Origin: an uncultured Methylococcaceae bacterium
GTDB lineage: Bacteria > Pseudomonadota > Gammaproteobacteria > Methylococcales > Methylococcaceae
Direction of reading: 5' to 3'
Assembly (NCBI GenBank): GCA_903934875.1
Contig: CAIZPP010000044.1
Location: 1-62,021 of the forward strand
DNA length: 62,021 nucleotides
Under the pieces are notes generated by a model. The model had not been told where the DNA came from, ran no database searches, and saw nothing but the letters and a program-made list of their open reading frames with translations. A program made the position numbers and the translations under genes. This document shows, piece after piece, positions 17,245 through 26,376 of this stretch (the first letter of the stretch is position 1; each line of letters starts with the position of its first letter).

Positions 17245-18864
17245 ATGACAATGTCAGTAACAACTCATGACGATACCCACGCCCATGATCATCACGATCA
17301 TGGTCCCGCTAAGGGATTTATGCGCTGGGTGACGACTACTAACCACAAAGACATCGGCACGCTGTATCTGATTACCGGCCTGATTATGTTTTTCGTGGGT
17401 GGCGCGATGGCGCTGGTTATTCGTGCGGAGCTTTTTGAGCCGGGCCTGCAATACGTAGACCCGCATTTCTTCAACCAGATGACGACGCTCCATGCCTTGA
17501 TCATGGTTTTCGGCGCGGTAATGCCAGCCTTTGCCGGACTTGCCAACTGGATGATACCGATGATGATCGGTGCGCCTGACATGGCACTGCCACGGATGAA
17601 CAACTGGAGTTTCTGGCTTCTGCCGTTCTCATTTGTGATGCTTGCCAGCACCTTGTTCATGGACGGTGGTGCGGCGGCGGCCGGTTGGACGCTCTATCCG
17701 CCTTTGGTGTTGCAAACAGGACATGCACTGCCATTTACGGTCTTCACTGTCCATTTATTGGGCATGTCCTCCATTATGGCGGCTATCAATATCATCGTTA
17801 CCGTGTTCAATATGCGTGCACCGGGCATGACGATGATGAAATTACCCTTGTTCGTGTGGACTTGGGTCATTACGGCGTTCCTGTTGATCGCGGTGATGCC
17901 TGTGTTTGCCGGTGCCGTGACCATGTTGTTGACCGACAAGTTTTTCGGCACTAGCTTTTTCAATGCGGCAGGTGGCGGCGACCCGGTGCTGTACCAGCAT
18001 TTGTTCTGGTTCTTCGGACACCCGGAAGTTTACATTCTGATCCTTCCGTCCTTCGGCATCATTTCCTCCATCATCCCGACTTTCTCACGCAAACCGTTGT
18101 TTGGGTATTCTTCAATGGTTTATGCGACGGCCTCCATCGGTTTGTTGTCCTTCATCGTATGGGCACACCACCAGTACACCGTTGGCATGCCTCTAGCCGG
18201 TGAACTCTACTTCACCTACGCCACCATGCTCATCGCCGTTCCCACCGGGGTGAAGGTGTTTAATTGGTTGGCAACCATGTGGAAGGGCGCGATGACTTTT
18301 GAAACCCCGATGCTGTACGCCATCGCATTCGTGGTTCTGTTCACCATGGGCGGTTTCACCGGGTTGATGATGTCCATTTCGCCGGCCGACTTGCAATACC
18401 ACGACACTTATTTCATTGTCGCCCATTTCCATTATGTACTAGTACCGGGCGCGGTGTTCGCACTGTTCGCTGCCACCTACTATTGGTTGCCCAAGTGGAC
18501 AGGCCATATGTACGATGAGCGTCTTGGCAAGTTGCATTTCTGGTTGACGACGATTTCCGTCAACATCTGCTTCTTCCCTCAGCATTTCGTCGGTTTGGCC
18601 GGTATGCCGCGCCGCATCCCCGATTATGCCGTGCAGTTTGCAGAATTCAATGCGATGTCCAGCGTGGGTGCGTTTGTGTTCGGTTTCTCCCAGTTGATTT
18701 TCGCCTACGTCATCTACAAAGCCATACAAGGCGGCGAGAAGGCAAGCAGCGAAGTCTGGGAAGGTGCGGAAGCGCATGGCTTGGAGTGGCATTTGCCGTC
18801 TCCGCCACCGTACCACAGTTGGACGGAAGCGCCTGCTCAGGCACTGATTTCAGACCTGCATTGA
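17245..18864 (+). CDS. coxA: Cytochrome c oxidase subunit I
   Basis: 539 residues, twelve-helix catalytic subunit carrying haem a, haem a3 and CuB. Conserved blocks: [12 protein letters not shown], the CuB/cross-linked Tyr helix [27 protein letters not shown] and the haem-ligand helix [13 protein letters not shown]. The HPEVY motif indicates the A-family proton-channel design. The histidine-rich N-terminus ([13 protein letters not shown]) is cytoplasmic and may bind metal, though that is speculation. Length is normal. Confidence 0.97.
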   Translation: MTMSVTTHDDTHAHDHHDHGPAKGFMRWVTTTNHKDIGTLYLITGLIMFFVGGAMALVIRAELFEPGLQYVDPHFFNQMTTLHALIMVFGAVMPAFAGLANWMIPMMIGAPDMALPRMNNWSFWLLPFSFVMLASTLFMDGGAAAAGWTLYPPLVLQTGHALPFTVFTVHLLGMSSIMAAINIIVTVFNMRAPGMTMMKLPLFVWTWVITAFLLIAVMPVFAGAVTMLLTDKFFGTSFFNAAGGGDPVLYQHLFWFFGHPEVYILILPSFGIISSIIPTFSRKPLFGYSSMVYATASIGLLSFIVWAHHQYTVGMPLAGELYFTYATMLIAVPTGVKVFNWLATMWKGAMTFETPMLYAIAFVVLFTMGGFTGLMMSISPADLQYHDTYFIVAHFHYVLVPGAVFALFAATYYWLPKWTGHMYDERLGKLHFWLTTISVNICFFPQHFVGLAGMPRRIPDYAVQFAEFNAMSSVGAFVFGFSQLIFAYVIYKAIQGGEKASSEVWEGAEAHGLEWHLPSPPPYHSWTEAPAQALISDLH

Positions 18865-19019
18865 ACTTTATAGGCCCATTCCCGCCCCTTAAGGAGATGG
18901 TCGGGAACAATTTCTCTGCTGTGAGTCTGTGGATGGAGTTAGCGCACTATTTCCTAGGCAGGTTTTCGAGAAGTTGTTTTTTACCAAATCCTAACGGGGC
19001 GGGGTAGGCGGCACACACG

Positions 19020-19127
19020 ATGGATACGCGCAAAAAAAACCTTATTTTAGCAGCGATAATAGCGTTAATCGCTATTTCGCTTTACGTTTTCTCGATTGTT
19101 AAAGTGGTCCTTTCAAAATCGGCATGA
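19020..19127 (+). CDS. Small single-helix membrane protein of the cytochrome oxidase operon
   Basis: 35 residues (MDTRKKN, then one membrane helix LILAAIIALIAISLYVFSIV, then a short tail). It sits between coxA and ctaG, where many proteobacteria encode a tiny cytochrome oxidase assembly protein of the same shape. Its 3' end would overlap ctaG if that gene used the upstream TTG. The preceding 155 bp after coxA hold no other gene. Confidence 0.6.
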   Translation: MDTRKKNLILAAIIALIAISLYVFSIVKVVLSKSA

Positions 19128-19134
19128 TAATTTA

Positions 19135-19686
19135 GTGGACGCAAAAGAACTGCAAAAAGCCAACGCCCGGCTAGTTTGGCGGATGGTGGTCATCGCTTTG
19201 TTGATGTTTGGCATGGGCTTCGCCATTGCCCCCTATTATGATGCGGTATGCAATTTTTTCGGCATCAGTGGGAGGGTGAAGGAGGCCAGTGCCGAACAAG
19301 CTTTATCGGTGGATGAGTCTAGGCAGATCAGCCTGGAATTTGTCACCGTAGTGAACGGGCAGATGCCATTGCGTTTTCGGGCCGAAACCGGCAAGCTGAA
19401 AATCCATCCGGGGCAATATTACACGGTTAATTTCTACGCAGAAAACACTTCTGATAAGAAGTTGATAGGGCGTGCGATACCGACGATTTCGCCATCTTGG
19501 ACTTCTGCCTACTTGAAAAAAACTGAATGTTTTTGCTTTTATGATCAGGAATTTGAACCCCACAAAGAGCGAAAGATGCCGGTGCGCTTCGTGGTTGACC
19601 CCACGGTTCCTGCGGACACCAAGGAGATGACCCTCTCCTATACGTTTTTTGACAAAACCGAGAAAACACAAACCATTAAGAATTAA
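19135..19686 (+). CDS. ctaG: Cytochrome c oxidase assembly protein CtaG (Cox11)
   Basis: 183 residues from GTG 19135; a TTG at 19096 would add 13 residues and overlap the small upstream gene. The GTG start gives DAKELQKANARLVWRMV, the usual N-terminus. One membrane helix (APYYDAVCNFFG at its end) anchors a periplasmic domain that inserts copper into the CuB site. The copper-binding CFCF motif is present (ECFCFYDQEFEP), followed by MPVRFVVDP. Last assembly gene before coxC, 12 bp downstream. Confidence 0.93.
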   Translation: MDAKELQKANARLVWRMVVIALLMFGMGFAIAPYYDAVCNFFGISGRVKEASAEQALSVDESRQISLEFVTVVNGQMPLRFRAETGKLKIHPGQYYTVNFYAENTSDKKLIGRAIPTISPSWTSAYLKKTECFCFYDQEFEPHKERKMPVRFVVDPTVPADTKEMTLSYTFFDKTEKTQTIKN

Positions 19687-19698
19687 CTGGGGAACCTC

Positions 19699-20586
19699 AT
19701 GGCAAGTACAACCAAAGACGCTTATTACATACCTCACAAGGCACAATGGCCGATTTTCGGGTCCATTGGGCTATCGACTCTATTGGCGGGTTTCGCCAAT
19801 TACCTGAACGGGCACGGCTTCGGCTCCACTATGATGATAGTGGGCTTAGGTATCCTAGTGACCATGCTTTTCGGCTGGTTTGGGACGGTCATCAATGAAA
19901 GTGAAAACGGAATTTTCAACCACCAAGTGGATATATCTTTCCGCTGGGGGATGATGTGGTTCATATTTTCAGAAGTGATGTTCTTCGCGGCTTTTTTTGG
20001 CGCTCTCTACTATACCCGGGTGTTGTCGGAGTCGTGGTTGGCCGGTGATAGCTCTTTTTCCTACGGTTCGACAAAAGAATTGCTTTGGCAAGGGTTTACT
20101 GCCGTATGGCCAAACAATGGCCCAGGGCATGTAGGCGGATTGGAAGACGGCACCTTCCATCCCATGGGCGCGTGGGGCTTGCCTGCACTGAACACGCTGA
20201 TCCTGCTGAGTTCAGGGGCCACCGTGACATGGGCGCATTGGGGGCTATTGGCGGAAAACCGGGCGCAATTGATCAAGGGTTTGATTGCCACCGTTATCCT
20301 GGGATTTTCATTCGTGTTGCTTCAGGCGACCGAATACCATGAAGCGTACTCTGAAATGGGCCTGACTCTGGGCACCGGGATTTACGGTTCAACCTTTTTT
20401 ATGCTGACCGGATTCCACGGATTGCATGTGACTATCGGTGCGATTTTCCTGACCGTGGTTCTGTTCCGTAGCATCAGAGGGCATTTCACGGCCAAGCACC
20501 ACTTTGCTTTCGAGGCGGCAGCTTGGTACTGGCATTTTGTGGACGTAGTCTGGTTGGGCTTGTTTATTTTTGTTTACTGGCTATAA
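19699..20586 (+). CDS. coxC: Cytochrome c oxidase subunit III
   Basis: 295 residues, seven-helix subunit III that supports proton uptake and oxidase stability. Family signatures: RWGMMWFIFSEVMFFAAFF with the conserved acidic residue, NTLILLSSGATVTWAHW and GFHGLHVTIG, ending in WYWHFVDVVWLGLFIFVYWL-type sequence. Complete. Ends the visible oxidase operon. Confidence 0.96.
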   Translation: MASTTKDAYYIPHKAQWPIFGSIGLSTLLAGFANYLNGHGFGSTMMIVGLGILVTMLFGWFGTVINESENGIFNHQVDISFRWGMMWFIFSEVMFFAAFFGALYYTRVLSESWLAGDSSFSYGSTKELLWQGFTAVWPNNGPGHVGGLEDGTFHPMGAWGLPALNTLILLSSGATVTWAHWGLLAENRAQLIKGLIATVILGFSFVLLQATEYHEAYSEMGLTLGTGIYGSTFFMLTGFHGLHVTIGAIFLTVVLFRSIRGHFTAKHHFAFEAAAWYWHFVDVVWLGLFIFVYWL

Positions 20587-20609
20587 AGCGCTGCTGGCGC
20601 ATCGCTTTA
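20584..20609 (+). terminator. Weak hairpin after coxC
   Basis: TAAAGCG (20584-20590) pairs with CGCTTTA (20603-20609) across a 12-base loop, overlapping the coxC stop. There is no T-run, so a true intrinsic terminator is doubtful. Confidence 0.3.
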
Positions 20610-20634
20610 TATAGGCGAAGCCGTCTAGCTGTAT

Positions 20635-20671
20635 AGGTCGGGCAACATCTTCTTGCGTTGCCCGACAATCG
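20635..20671. repeat. AGGTCGGGCAAC repeat, short copy
   Basis: AGGTCGGGCAACATCTTC followed by GTTGCCCGAC, the same unit as at 12333-12405. Confidence 0.5.
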
Positions 20672-20700
20672 AATGTAGAGCCCAACACACCTATACGGGT

Positions 20701-20874
20701 TGGCTTATTTCAAATTTCCAACAGGTAAATTGGTTGCTCGTTGTGTCCGCTATATTGTCTTTGCTGATAATCAGCCTAGGTGGATACCGAATTCAAAAGC
20801 GCATCGAAGAGAAAATCACATCACTTGAGGAAAGGCAGGCTAAACAAGTGTTAACCCTTGCCATTTTCAATTAA
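20701..20874 (+). pseudogene. Possible SURF1 N-terminal remnant
   Basis: A 57-residue open stretch reading NWLLVVSAILSLLIISLGG, then YRIQKRIEEK...EERQAKQ. Helix, then a Q-rich basic stretch and an E-R-Q-A motif, is the layout of the first 50 residues of SURF1, the assembly factor often found downstream of coxC. The frame stops at 20874, and a dispersed repeat follows at once. Either the rest was lost to that repeat, or this is an unrelated small membrane protein. Confidence 0.35.
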
Positions 20875-20902
20875 AATTGAAAGAACAATCTCAATACATT
20901 CG

Positions 20903-20960
20903 CCAAGCTGGTGCTTGGCGCTCCCACTGGGAAGGCCAAGCACTAGCTTGGCTCTTAGAT
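20903..20960. repeat. GCCAAGCTGGTGCTTGGC palindrome (copy 1)
   Basis: CGCCAAGCTGGTGCTTGGCG, then CCCACTGGGAAGGCCAAGC, then AGCTTGGCT. Related copies at 25681-25738 and 39829-39877. The remaining DNA up to pilB (20961-21058) shows nothing definite. Confidence 0.65.
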
Positions 20961-21058
20961 CGGCGGTTCTGTGCCAAAATTGGAGGTCCCTCATGTTATT
21001 GCCGAAGGCATTGCAATCTTCAATCCTAAATTTAACCATTCTTTAGGCCACACACACT

Positions 21059-22777
21059 ATGGCGATAGCCGCGTCAAAACTTCCCCTTAGCGGATTAGCT
21101 AGAAGTTTGGTGAAAGAGGGTCTGCTTACGGAAGTGGACGCGCAAGTGCATTATGAGGAATCCCTCAAGAAGCGGATGCCTATAGTGCGCTTCCTCGTCG
21201 CAAACAAAATTCTAGACAGTCTGAGCCTTGCCAGGACGATTTCTAAAGAATTCGGGCTACCATTGTTCGATCTGAACGCAATTGCCCTTAACAATCTCCC
21301 CATCAAACTGGTCAATGAAAAGCTGATAAGGCAGCACCATGTATTGCCTCTGCTGAAGCGCGGCAACCGGCTTTTTTTGGCGGTCTCAGACCCCACTTGC
21401 TTCCAAGCTCTGGATGAGATCAAGTTTAATACTCGGTTGTCGACAGAAAGCATTGTGGTGGAGGATGACAAGCTTACCCACGCGATAGAAAACGCGCTGG
21501 AAGCGGCTGATACGTCCATGAAGGATCTGCTGGACGCAGATTTGGATAACCTCCAAGTGACCAGCGGCGAGGAAGATGAGGCCCGTGGGGCTGACATTGA
21601 CACCAGTGAAATTGACGATGCCCCCATCGTCCGCTTTGTCAACAAGATATTGCTTGATGCAATCAAAAAAGGTGCCTCGGATATCCATGTCGAACCCTAT
21701 GAAAAATACTTCCGCATCCGTTTTCGGCAGGACGGGATGTTGCATGAAATTGCCACTCCCCCGGCAAACTTGGCATCCCGTCTTTCTGCCCGTTTAAAGG
21801 TCATGTCTAGAATGGATATTGCCGAAAGGCGCATTCCACAGGACGGACGTATAAAAATGGCGATTTCAAAAACCCGCTCGATTGACTTTCGTGTGAATAC
21901 CTGCCCCACTTTGTTCGGGGAAAAAGTGGTACTGCGAATTCTGGACCCTAGCAGTGCCCAAATTGGGATTGAAAGATTAGGTTTCGAACCAGAACAGCAG
22001 GAAGCCTTTCTAAAAGCCATCAGCAAACCGTATGGGATGATATTGGTTACTGGGCCTACAGGCAGTGGCAAAACTGTTACACTTTATACCGCGCTAAATA
22101 TACTTAATCAGCCGGACGTTAACATTTCAACGGCGGAAGATCCGGTGGAAATCACCGTTGCGGGAATTAATCAAGTGAATGTCAATGTCAAGACAGGACT
22201 GACTTTTGCCGAAGCCTTGCGAGCTTTCTTACGCCAAGACCCTGATATTATCATGGTTGGTGAGGTGCGCGACTTGGAAACAGCGGAAATCGCAGTGAAG
22301 GCCGCACAGACGGGCCATTTGGTGTTGTCCACTTTGCACACCAATGATGCGCCGCAAACATTGAATCGCCTAATGCAAATGGGGATACCCTCATTTAACA
22401 TAGCTTCATCGGTATTGCTCATCATGGCCCAGAGATTAGCAAGACGCTTGTGCGAGCATTGCAAAAAGGTGGAGAATTTGCCCCCAGAAGTGCTGTTGGA
22501 CGCTGGGTTCAGAGAACATGAATTGGGGACTTTCATTGTCTATGGCCCCGTAGGGTGTGATAAATGCACTAAGGGGTATAAGGGGCGGGTAGGCATCTAT
22601 CAGGTTCTGCCGATTACAGAAAGCATTAACCGCATCATTTTGGAAGGGGGCAATGCGCTACAAATCTCCGAGCAAGCCAAACGGGAAGGCATAGCCGATT
22701 TGCGGGAATCTGGTCTGAAGAAAGTCAAGGCGGGAATTACCAGTTTGGAAGAAATTGACCGGGTAACCAGAGATTAG
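21059..22777 (+). CDS. pilB: Type IV pilus extension ATPase PilB
   Basis: 572 residues, cytoplasmic hexameric ATPase that drives pilus assembly. N-terminal GSPII_E domains, then Walker A GPTGSGKT (about 335-342), the Asp box region around TAEDPVEI, Walker B DPDIIMVGEVRD, the His box GHLVLSTLHTNDA and a C-terminal tetracysteine zinc site (CEHCKK...CDKC). Length is that of typical PilB. First gene of pilB-pilC-pilD-coaE, with short gaps. Confidence 0.96.
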   Translation: MAIAASKLPLSGLARSLVKEGLLTEVDAQVHYEESLKKRMPIVRFLVANKILDSLSLARTISKEFGLPLFDLNAIALNNLPIKLVNEKLIRQHHVLPLLKRGNRLFLAVSDPTCFQALDEIKFNTRLSTESIVVEDDKLTHAIENALEAADTSMKDLLDADLDNLQVTSGEEDEARGADIDTSEIDDAPIVRFVNKILLDAIKKGASDIHVEPYEKYFRIRFRQDGMLHEIATPPANLASRLSARLKVMSRMDIAERRIPQDGRIKMAISKTRSIDFRVNTCPTLFGEKVVLRILDPSSAQIGIERLGFEPEQQEAFLKAISKPYGMILVTGPTGSGKTVTLYTALNILNQPDVNISTAEDPVEITVAGINQVNVNVKTGLTFAEALRAFLRQDPDIIMVGEVRDLETAEIAVKAAQTGHLVLSTLHTNDAPQTLNRLMQMGIPSFNIASSVLLIMAQRLARRLCEHCKKVENLPPEVLLDAGFREHELGTFIVYGPVGCDKCTKGYKGRVGIYQVLPITESINRIILEGGNALQISEQAKREGIADLRESGLKKVKAGITSLEEIDRVTRD

Positions 22778-22796
22778 ACGGGCTAGGCAATAAGCA

Positions 22797-24011
22797 ATGG
22801 CAAAACAAGAATTAATCAACTTCAGTTGGGAGGGCGTGGATAAATCAGGTTCGCGCATCAAAGATGAAATCAGTTCGCGCTCGGAAACTTTGGCTAGGGC
22901 GGAGTTACGGCGGCAAGGTTTCAAAGTCATTAGGATCAAAAAAAAATCAAAACCGCTATTTGCAGCCCGTAAGCAGAAAATCGTAACCAAAGACATTGCT
23001 ATTTTTAGTCGGCAACTTGCGACAATGCTGAGTGCGGGTGTGCCTTTGGTACAGGCTTTTGACATTGTGGGGCGTGGGCACGAAAACCCATCGATGCAGG
23101 AATTGCTAATGACAATCAAAGGGGATGTGGAGGGGGGGAACACATTGGCAGATTCCCTAGGCAAGCATCCTGACTATTTTGATGATTTATTCTGCAATCT
23201 TGTGCATTCTGGCGAACAGGCCGGTGTACTGGAAGGCCTGCTGCACAAAATTGCCGAGTACAAAGAAAAAACCGAATCCATCAAGGCAAAAATAAAGAAG
23301 GCGCTCACCTATCCTATAGCGGTTTTGATAGTGGCGTTTATCGTCACGGCAGTCCTGCTGATTTTCGTAGTCCCGCAATTTGAGGATTTGTTCAAAGGAT
23401 TCGGAGCGGAGTTGCCCGCTTTCACTCAAATGGTAGTGGCAATGTCGCGGTTCATGCAACACTATTGGTGGATGGTTCTGGCCGTTCTGATGGGTGTGGG
23501 ATTCATATTTGGCAATCTTAAACGAAAGTCCAAGGCATTCAACCAAGGGTTGGACCGTTTGATGTTAAACATTCCCGTGGTGGGGGTGATCATACGCAAG
23601 GCGGCCATCGCACGGTTTGCGCGCACATTGTCAACCATGTCTTCTGCCGGTGTTCCTTTGGTGGAAGCACTCCAGTCAGTCTCCGGTGCCACGGGTAACA
23701 TCGTATATGGCAATGCCGTTCTGGTTATGCGTGATGAGGTGGCTACTGGCCACCAGCTCCAAATGACTATGCGGCAAGTTGGTATATTTCCAAACATGGT
23801 TATACAGATGGTGGCTATTGGCGAGGAGTCGGGGGCACTTGACAGTATGTTGGCGAAGGTTGCGGATTTCTATGAGGAGGAAGTGGATAATGCCGTGGAC
23901 TCCCTGAGCAGTTTGCTTGAACCGTTAATTATGTCAGTATTGGGCATAATAGTCGGAGGCTTGATCATCGCTATGTATTTGCCTATATTTAAGCTGGGTT
24001 CTGTCGTCTAA
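22797..24011 (+). CDS. pilC: Type IV pilus inner-membrane platform protein PilC
   Basis: 404 residues, two GSPII_F domains with three membrane helices (about 172-196, 223-241 and a C-terminal helix at about 377-399). Conserved strings include FSRQLATMLSAGVPLVQAFDIV and FARTLSTMSSAGVPLVEAL, the paired repeats of the family. It anchors the motor and transmits PilB movement to pilin addition. Confidence 0.96.
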   Translation: MAKQELINFSWEGVDKSGSRIKDEISSRSETLARAELRRQGFKVIRIKKKSKPLFAARKQKIVTKDIAIFSRQLATMLSAGVPLVQAFDIVGRGHENPSMQELLMTIKGDVEGGNTLADSLGKHPDYFDDLFCNLVHSGEQAGVLEGLLHKIAEYKEKTESIKAKIKKALTYPIAVLIVAFIVTAVLLIFVVPQFEDLFKGFGAELPAFTQMVVAMSRFMQHYWWMVLAVLMGVGFIFGNLKRKSKAFNQGLDRLMLNIPVVGVIIRKAAIARFARTLSTMSSAGVPLVEALQSVSGATGNIVYGNAVLVMRDEVATGHQLQMTMRQVGIFPNMVIQMVAIGEESGALDSMLAKVADFYEEEVDNAVDSLSSLLEPLIMSVLGIIVGGLIIAMYLPIFKLGSVV

Positions 24012-24035
24012 GTCAATAAAGGAAACACTAGTCCG

Positions 24036-24920
24036 GTGAACACTTTACAAATGCTACTTCAAACTGAAAATTCTGCATATTTTCTTTCTTTCATCACGAT
24101 GGTTGGCTTGGCTGTGGGGAGTTTCCTTAACGTGGTGGTTCATCGCTTGCCGATCATGCTGGAAAAGTCATGGCGGAGTGAATGTGAGGAATTTCTTAGT
24201 AAGAAAACCTCGTTAGAGGAATCACAGCCTAAATTTAATTTGATTTTTCCCCATTCCCATTGCCCGCATTGCCAGCATTCCATCCGCGCCCATGAAAACA
24301 TCCCGGTTATTAGTTATCTGTTGCTCAGAGGCCAATGTTCGCAATGCAAAGCTAAAATTTCGTTGCGATACCCGATAATCGAGACAATCACCGCACTGGT
24401 TTCGCTGATAGTAGCCTGGAAGTTTGGCCCGACATGGCAGACCGTATGGGGACTGGCGCTAAGCTGGAGCTTGATCTGTCTGTCGGCAATTGATTTTGAC
24501 GTGCGCTTACTCCCCGATGTGATTGTGCTGCCTTTCATATGGTTGGGTCTTTTCATCAGTCTGTTTGGTGTTTACACCGATAGCCATGCAAGCATAGTCG
24601 GGGCCATAGCCGGTTACATGAGCTTATGGCTGGTTTTCCAGGTATTTAAATTGGTCACAGGCAAGGAAGGCATGGGGTATGGCGATTTCAAACTATTGGC
24701 CATGTTAGGAGCATGGCTGGGCTGGCAAAGCCTGTTGTTGATTGCCTTGCTCTCGTCTTTGGTCGGATCCATCGCGGGGGGGTTGATGATTGCCTTGTTT
24801 AAACAGGATCGCTACACCCCCATTCCTTTCGGGCCTTATCTGGGCTTGGCCGGATGGATCGCTATGTTGTGGGGGGACGAGATAACGTCACTCTATTTTC
24901 GCCTGGCGGGAATTCATTAA
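24036..24920 (+). CDS. pilD: Prepilin peptidase PilD
   Basis: 294 residues, GTG start. Membrane aspartyl protease and N-methyltransferase that processes type IV prepilins. The zinc cysteines are CPHC and CSQC in the first cytoplasmic loop. The catalytic aspartates are in AIDFDVRLLPD and GMGYGDFKLLAMLG. It ends 3 bp before coaE. No pilin gene is present, so its substrates are encoded elsewhere. Confidence 0.95.
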   Translation: MNTLQMLLQTENSAYFLSFITMVGLAVGSFLNVVVHRLPIMLEKSWRSECEEFLSKKTSLEESQPKFNLIFPHSHCPHCQHSIRAHENIPVISYLLLRGQCSQCKAKISLRYPIIETITALVSLIVAWKFGPTWQTVWGLALSWSLICLSAIDFDVRLLPDVIVLPFIWLGLFISLFGVYTDSHASIVGAIAGYMSLWLVFQVFKLVTGKEGMGYGDFKLLAMLGAWLGWQSLLLIALLSSLVGSIAGGLMIALFKQDRYTPIPFGPYLGLAGWIAMLWGDEITSLYFRLAGIH

Positions 24921-24922
24921 AG

Positions 24923-25549
24923 ATGCTGAGAGTCGGTTTGACCGGTGGTGTTGGCTGTGGCAAGAGCACCGTGGCCGGCCTGTTTGCCGAGAAGGGGGTT
25001 CCCGTTCTTGATGCGGATCAAATTGCACATGCCATAATGGAACCCGGCCAAGCAGGTTTTGCCGCAGTGATTACTGCATTCGGTGAGAGTCTTTTGGAGC
25101 ATGGCTGGATCAACAGAAAGAGGCTGCGTGACCGGGTATTCGCAAATGCCGCAGACAGGCTAACCCTTGAGGCTATTATCCATCCTTTGGTCTATCAGGC
25201 TCTGCATGATCAGGCGGGGGAGTTGGCATATCCGTATTGCCTAATGGCCATCCCACTGTTGCTAGAAACTGGACGGCGGAGTTTCGTGGACAGGATACTT
25301 GTCGTCGACTGCCGTCCAGACCAGCAACACGAACGCGTTAGGCAACGGGACGGGCTGGACGACGCAGCCATCGAGCGTATCATACGAGTCCAGACCAGCC
25401 GCGAGGAGAAGCTCGCCGCGGCAAACGATGTCATCGAAAACACAGGTAGCATTGAGCAAATACAGGATCAAGTCGAAGCATTGCATCAGATTTATTTGGT
25501 ATTGGCGCAAAAAGAAAGTCTCACGCAGCCACGCAACGACGCAAAGTAA
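24923..25549 (+). CDS. coaE: Dephospho-CoA kinase
   Basis: 208 residues. Final step of coenzyme A synthesis. P-loop GGVGCGKST (residues 8-16), VLDADQIAH (substrate aspartates) and the lid region RVRQRDGLDDAAIERII. Start ATG 24923 fits the family exactly; the frame is open further upstream inside pilD but without homology. The pilD-coaE linkage is conserved in gammaproteobacteria. Confidence 0.95.
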   Translation: MLRVGLTGGVGCGKSTVAGLFAEKGVPVLDADQIAHAIMEPGQAGFAAVITAFGESLLEHGWINRKRLRDRVFANAADRLTLEAIIHPLVYQALHDQAGELAYPYCLMAIPLLLETGRRSFVDRILVVDCRPDQQHERVRQRDGLDDAAIERIIRVQTSREEKLAAANDVIENTGSIEQIQDQVEALHQIYLVLAQKESLTQPRNDAK

Positions 25550-25568
25550 AAGTCAGTGGCCGATGTTA

Positions 25569-25626
25569 CAGCGTTTTTAATATCGAAGAGTTACTTGTTT
25601 GGTTATATCTTTTTTGCAAAGCAATG
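25569..25626 (+). repeat. Left half of a type B MITE-like element
   Basis: CAGCGTTTTTAATATCGAAGAG, then GGTTATATCTTTTTTGCAAAGCA, matches the left part of type B. The right end is missing, replaced by the palindromic repeat that starts at 25681. Confidence 0.6.
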
Positions 25627-25680
25627 CGCATACAGGAATGAATTGTCCACGAAAATCATGAACAATCCCTCCGCAAATCA

Positions 25681-25738
25681 CCTTGCCAAGCTGGTGCTTG
25701 GCGTTCCTGCTGGGAGCGCCAAGCAACAGCTTGGCTTT
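25681..25738. repeat. GCCAAGCTGGTGCTTGGC palindrome (copy 2)
   Basis: Same unit as 20903-20960: TTGCCAAGCTGGTGCTTGGC, TGGGAGCGCCAAGC, AGCTTGGC. Confidence 0.65.
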
Positions 25739-25788
25739 TGGATGGGGTGTTCTTTACATTGGGGCGTTTCTATTAATATGTTGCAATA

Positions 25789-26220
25789 ATGGACTTTGCA
25801 ACGCTGGGCATCTGGGGGATGTTCCTCAGCGCGTTCGTTTCATCGACCCTGGCACCGGGCGGCTCGGAGCTAATGCTGGCCTATCTGCTTAATCAGGCTG
25901 AAATTCCGACCGGCCTGTTGTTGCTTGTCGCGACCGTGGGCAATACCTTGGGGGCGCTGACTACTTGGTTGCTGGGAGTTTGGGCGGCCCGCCACTATCC
26001 ACTCGATAAATTGGTAGATGAAAAGCAGCGCAAAGCGGTCCAAACCGTGCGCCGCTTTGGTGTGCCCATCTTGTTGCTGTCCTGGCTGCCGCTAGTGGGC
26101 GATGGGTTTTGCTTTGCGGCGGGCTGGCTCAGAATGTCCTTCCTGGCATCGCTGTTAGCCATCGCCTTGGGAAAGCTAGGCCGATACGCTGCGATTGTTT
26201 ACTTGTTTACAGCGTTTTAA
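25789..26220 (+). CDS. yqaA: YqaA/DedA-family membrane protein
   Basis: 143 residues, about four membrane helices, with PGGSELMLAYLL near the N-terminus and the YqaA motif LLSWLPLVGDGFCFAAGWLR. This is the short DedA-related (SNARE-associated) family; a role in envelope lipid handling is suggested for relatives. The final codons (TAF-stop) are supplied by the MITE-like element that begins at 26210, so the native C-terminus may have been altered by a residue or two. Length is otherwise normal. Confidence 0.85.
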   Translation: MDFATLGIWGMFLSAFVSSTLAPGGSELMLAYLLNQAEIPTGLLLLVATVGNTLGALTTWLLGVWAARHYPLDKLVDEKQRKAVQTVRRFGVPILLLSWLPLVGDGFCFAAGWLRMSFLASLLAIALGKLGRYAAIVYLFTAF

Positions 26221-26327
26221 CATCAAAGAGTTACTTGATAGCTGGAATGAAAGGGCAAGATATTCAGTTAACTTGAAACGTTAGCTGAATATCCTTTATT
26301 AGATATGTTTTAAAGATGAAAATGCTG
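26210..26327 (+). repeat. 118-bp MITE-like element, type A (copy A4)
   Basis: CAGCGTTTTAACATC to GATGAAAATGCTG. A sub-type with TATTCAGTTAACTTGAAACGTTAGCTG in the core, shared with A5 and A6. Its first bases include the stop codon of yqaA. The tail ACATAAAGATATTTCCATGCG matches A1. Confidence 0.8.
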
Positions 26328-26376
26328 TACATAAAGATATTTCCATGCGTCTCATGCTATTTTGTTGAAGGACACC

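Noticed and set aside
18786-19007. 73-residue open frame after coxA
   Set aside because: Mostly out-of-frame with the coxA end and not like any oxidase-operon protein; the better candidate is 19020-19127.
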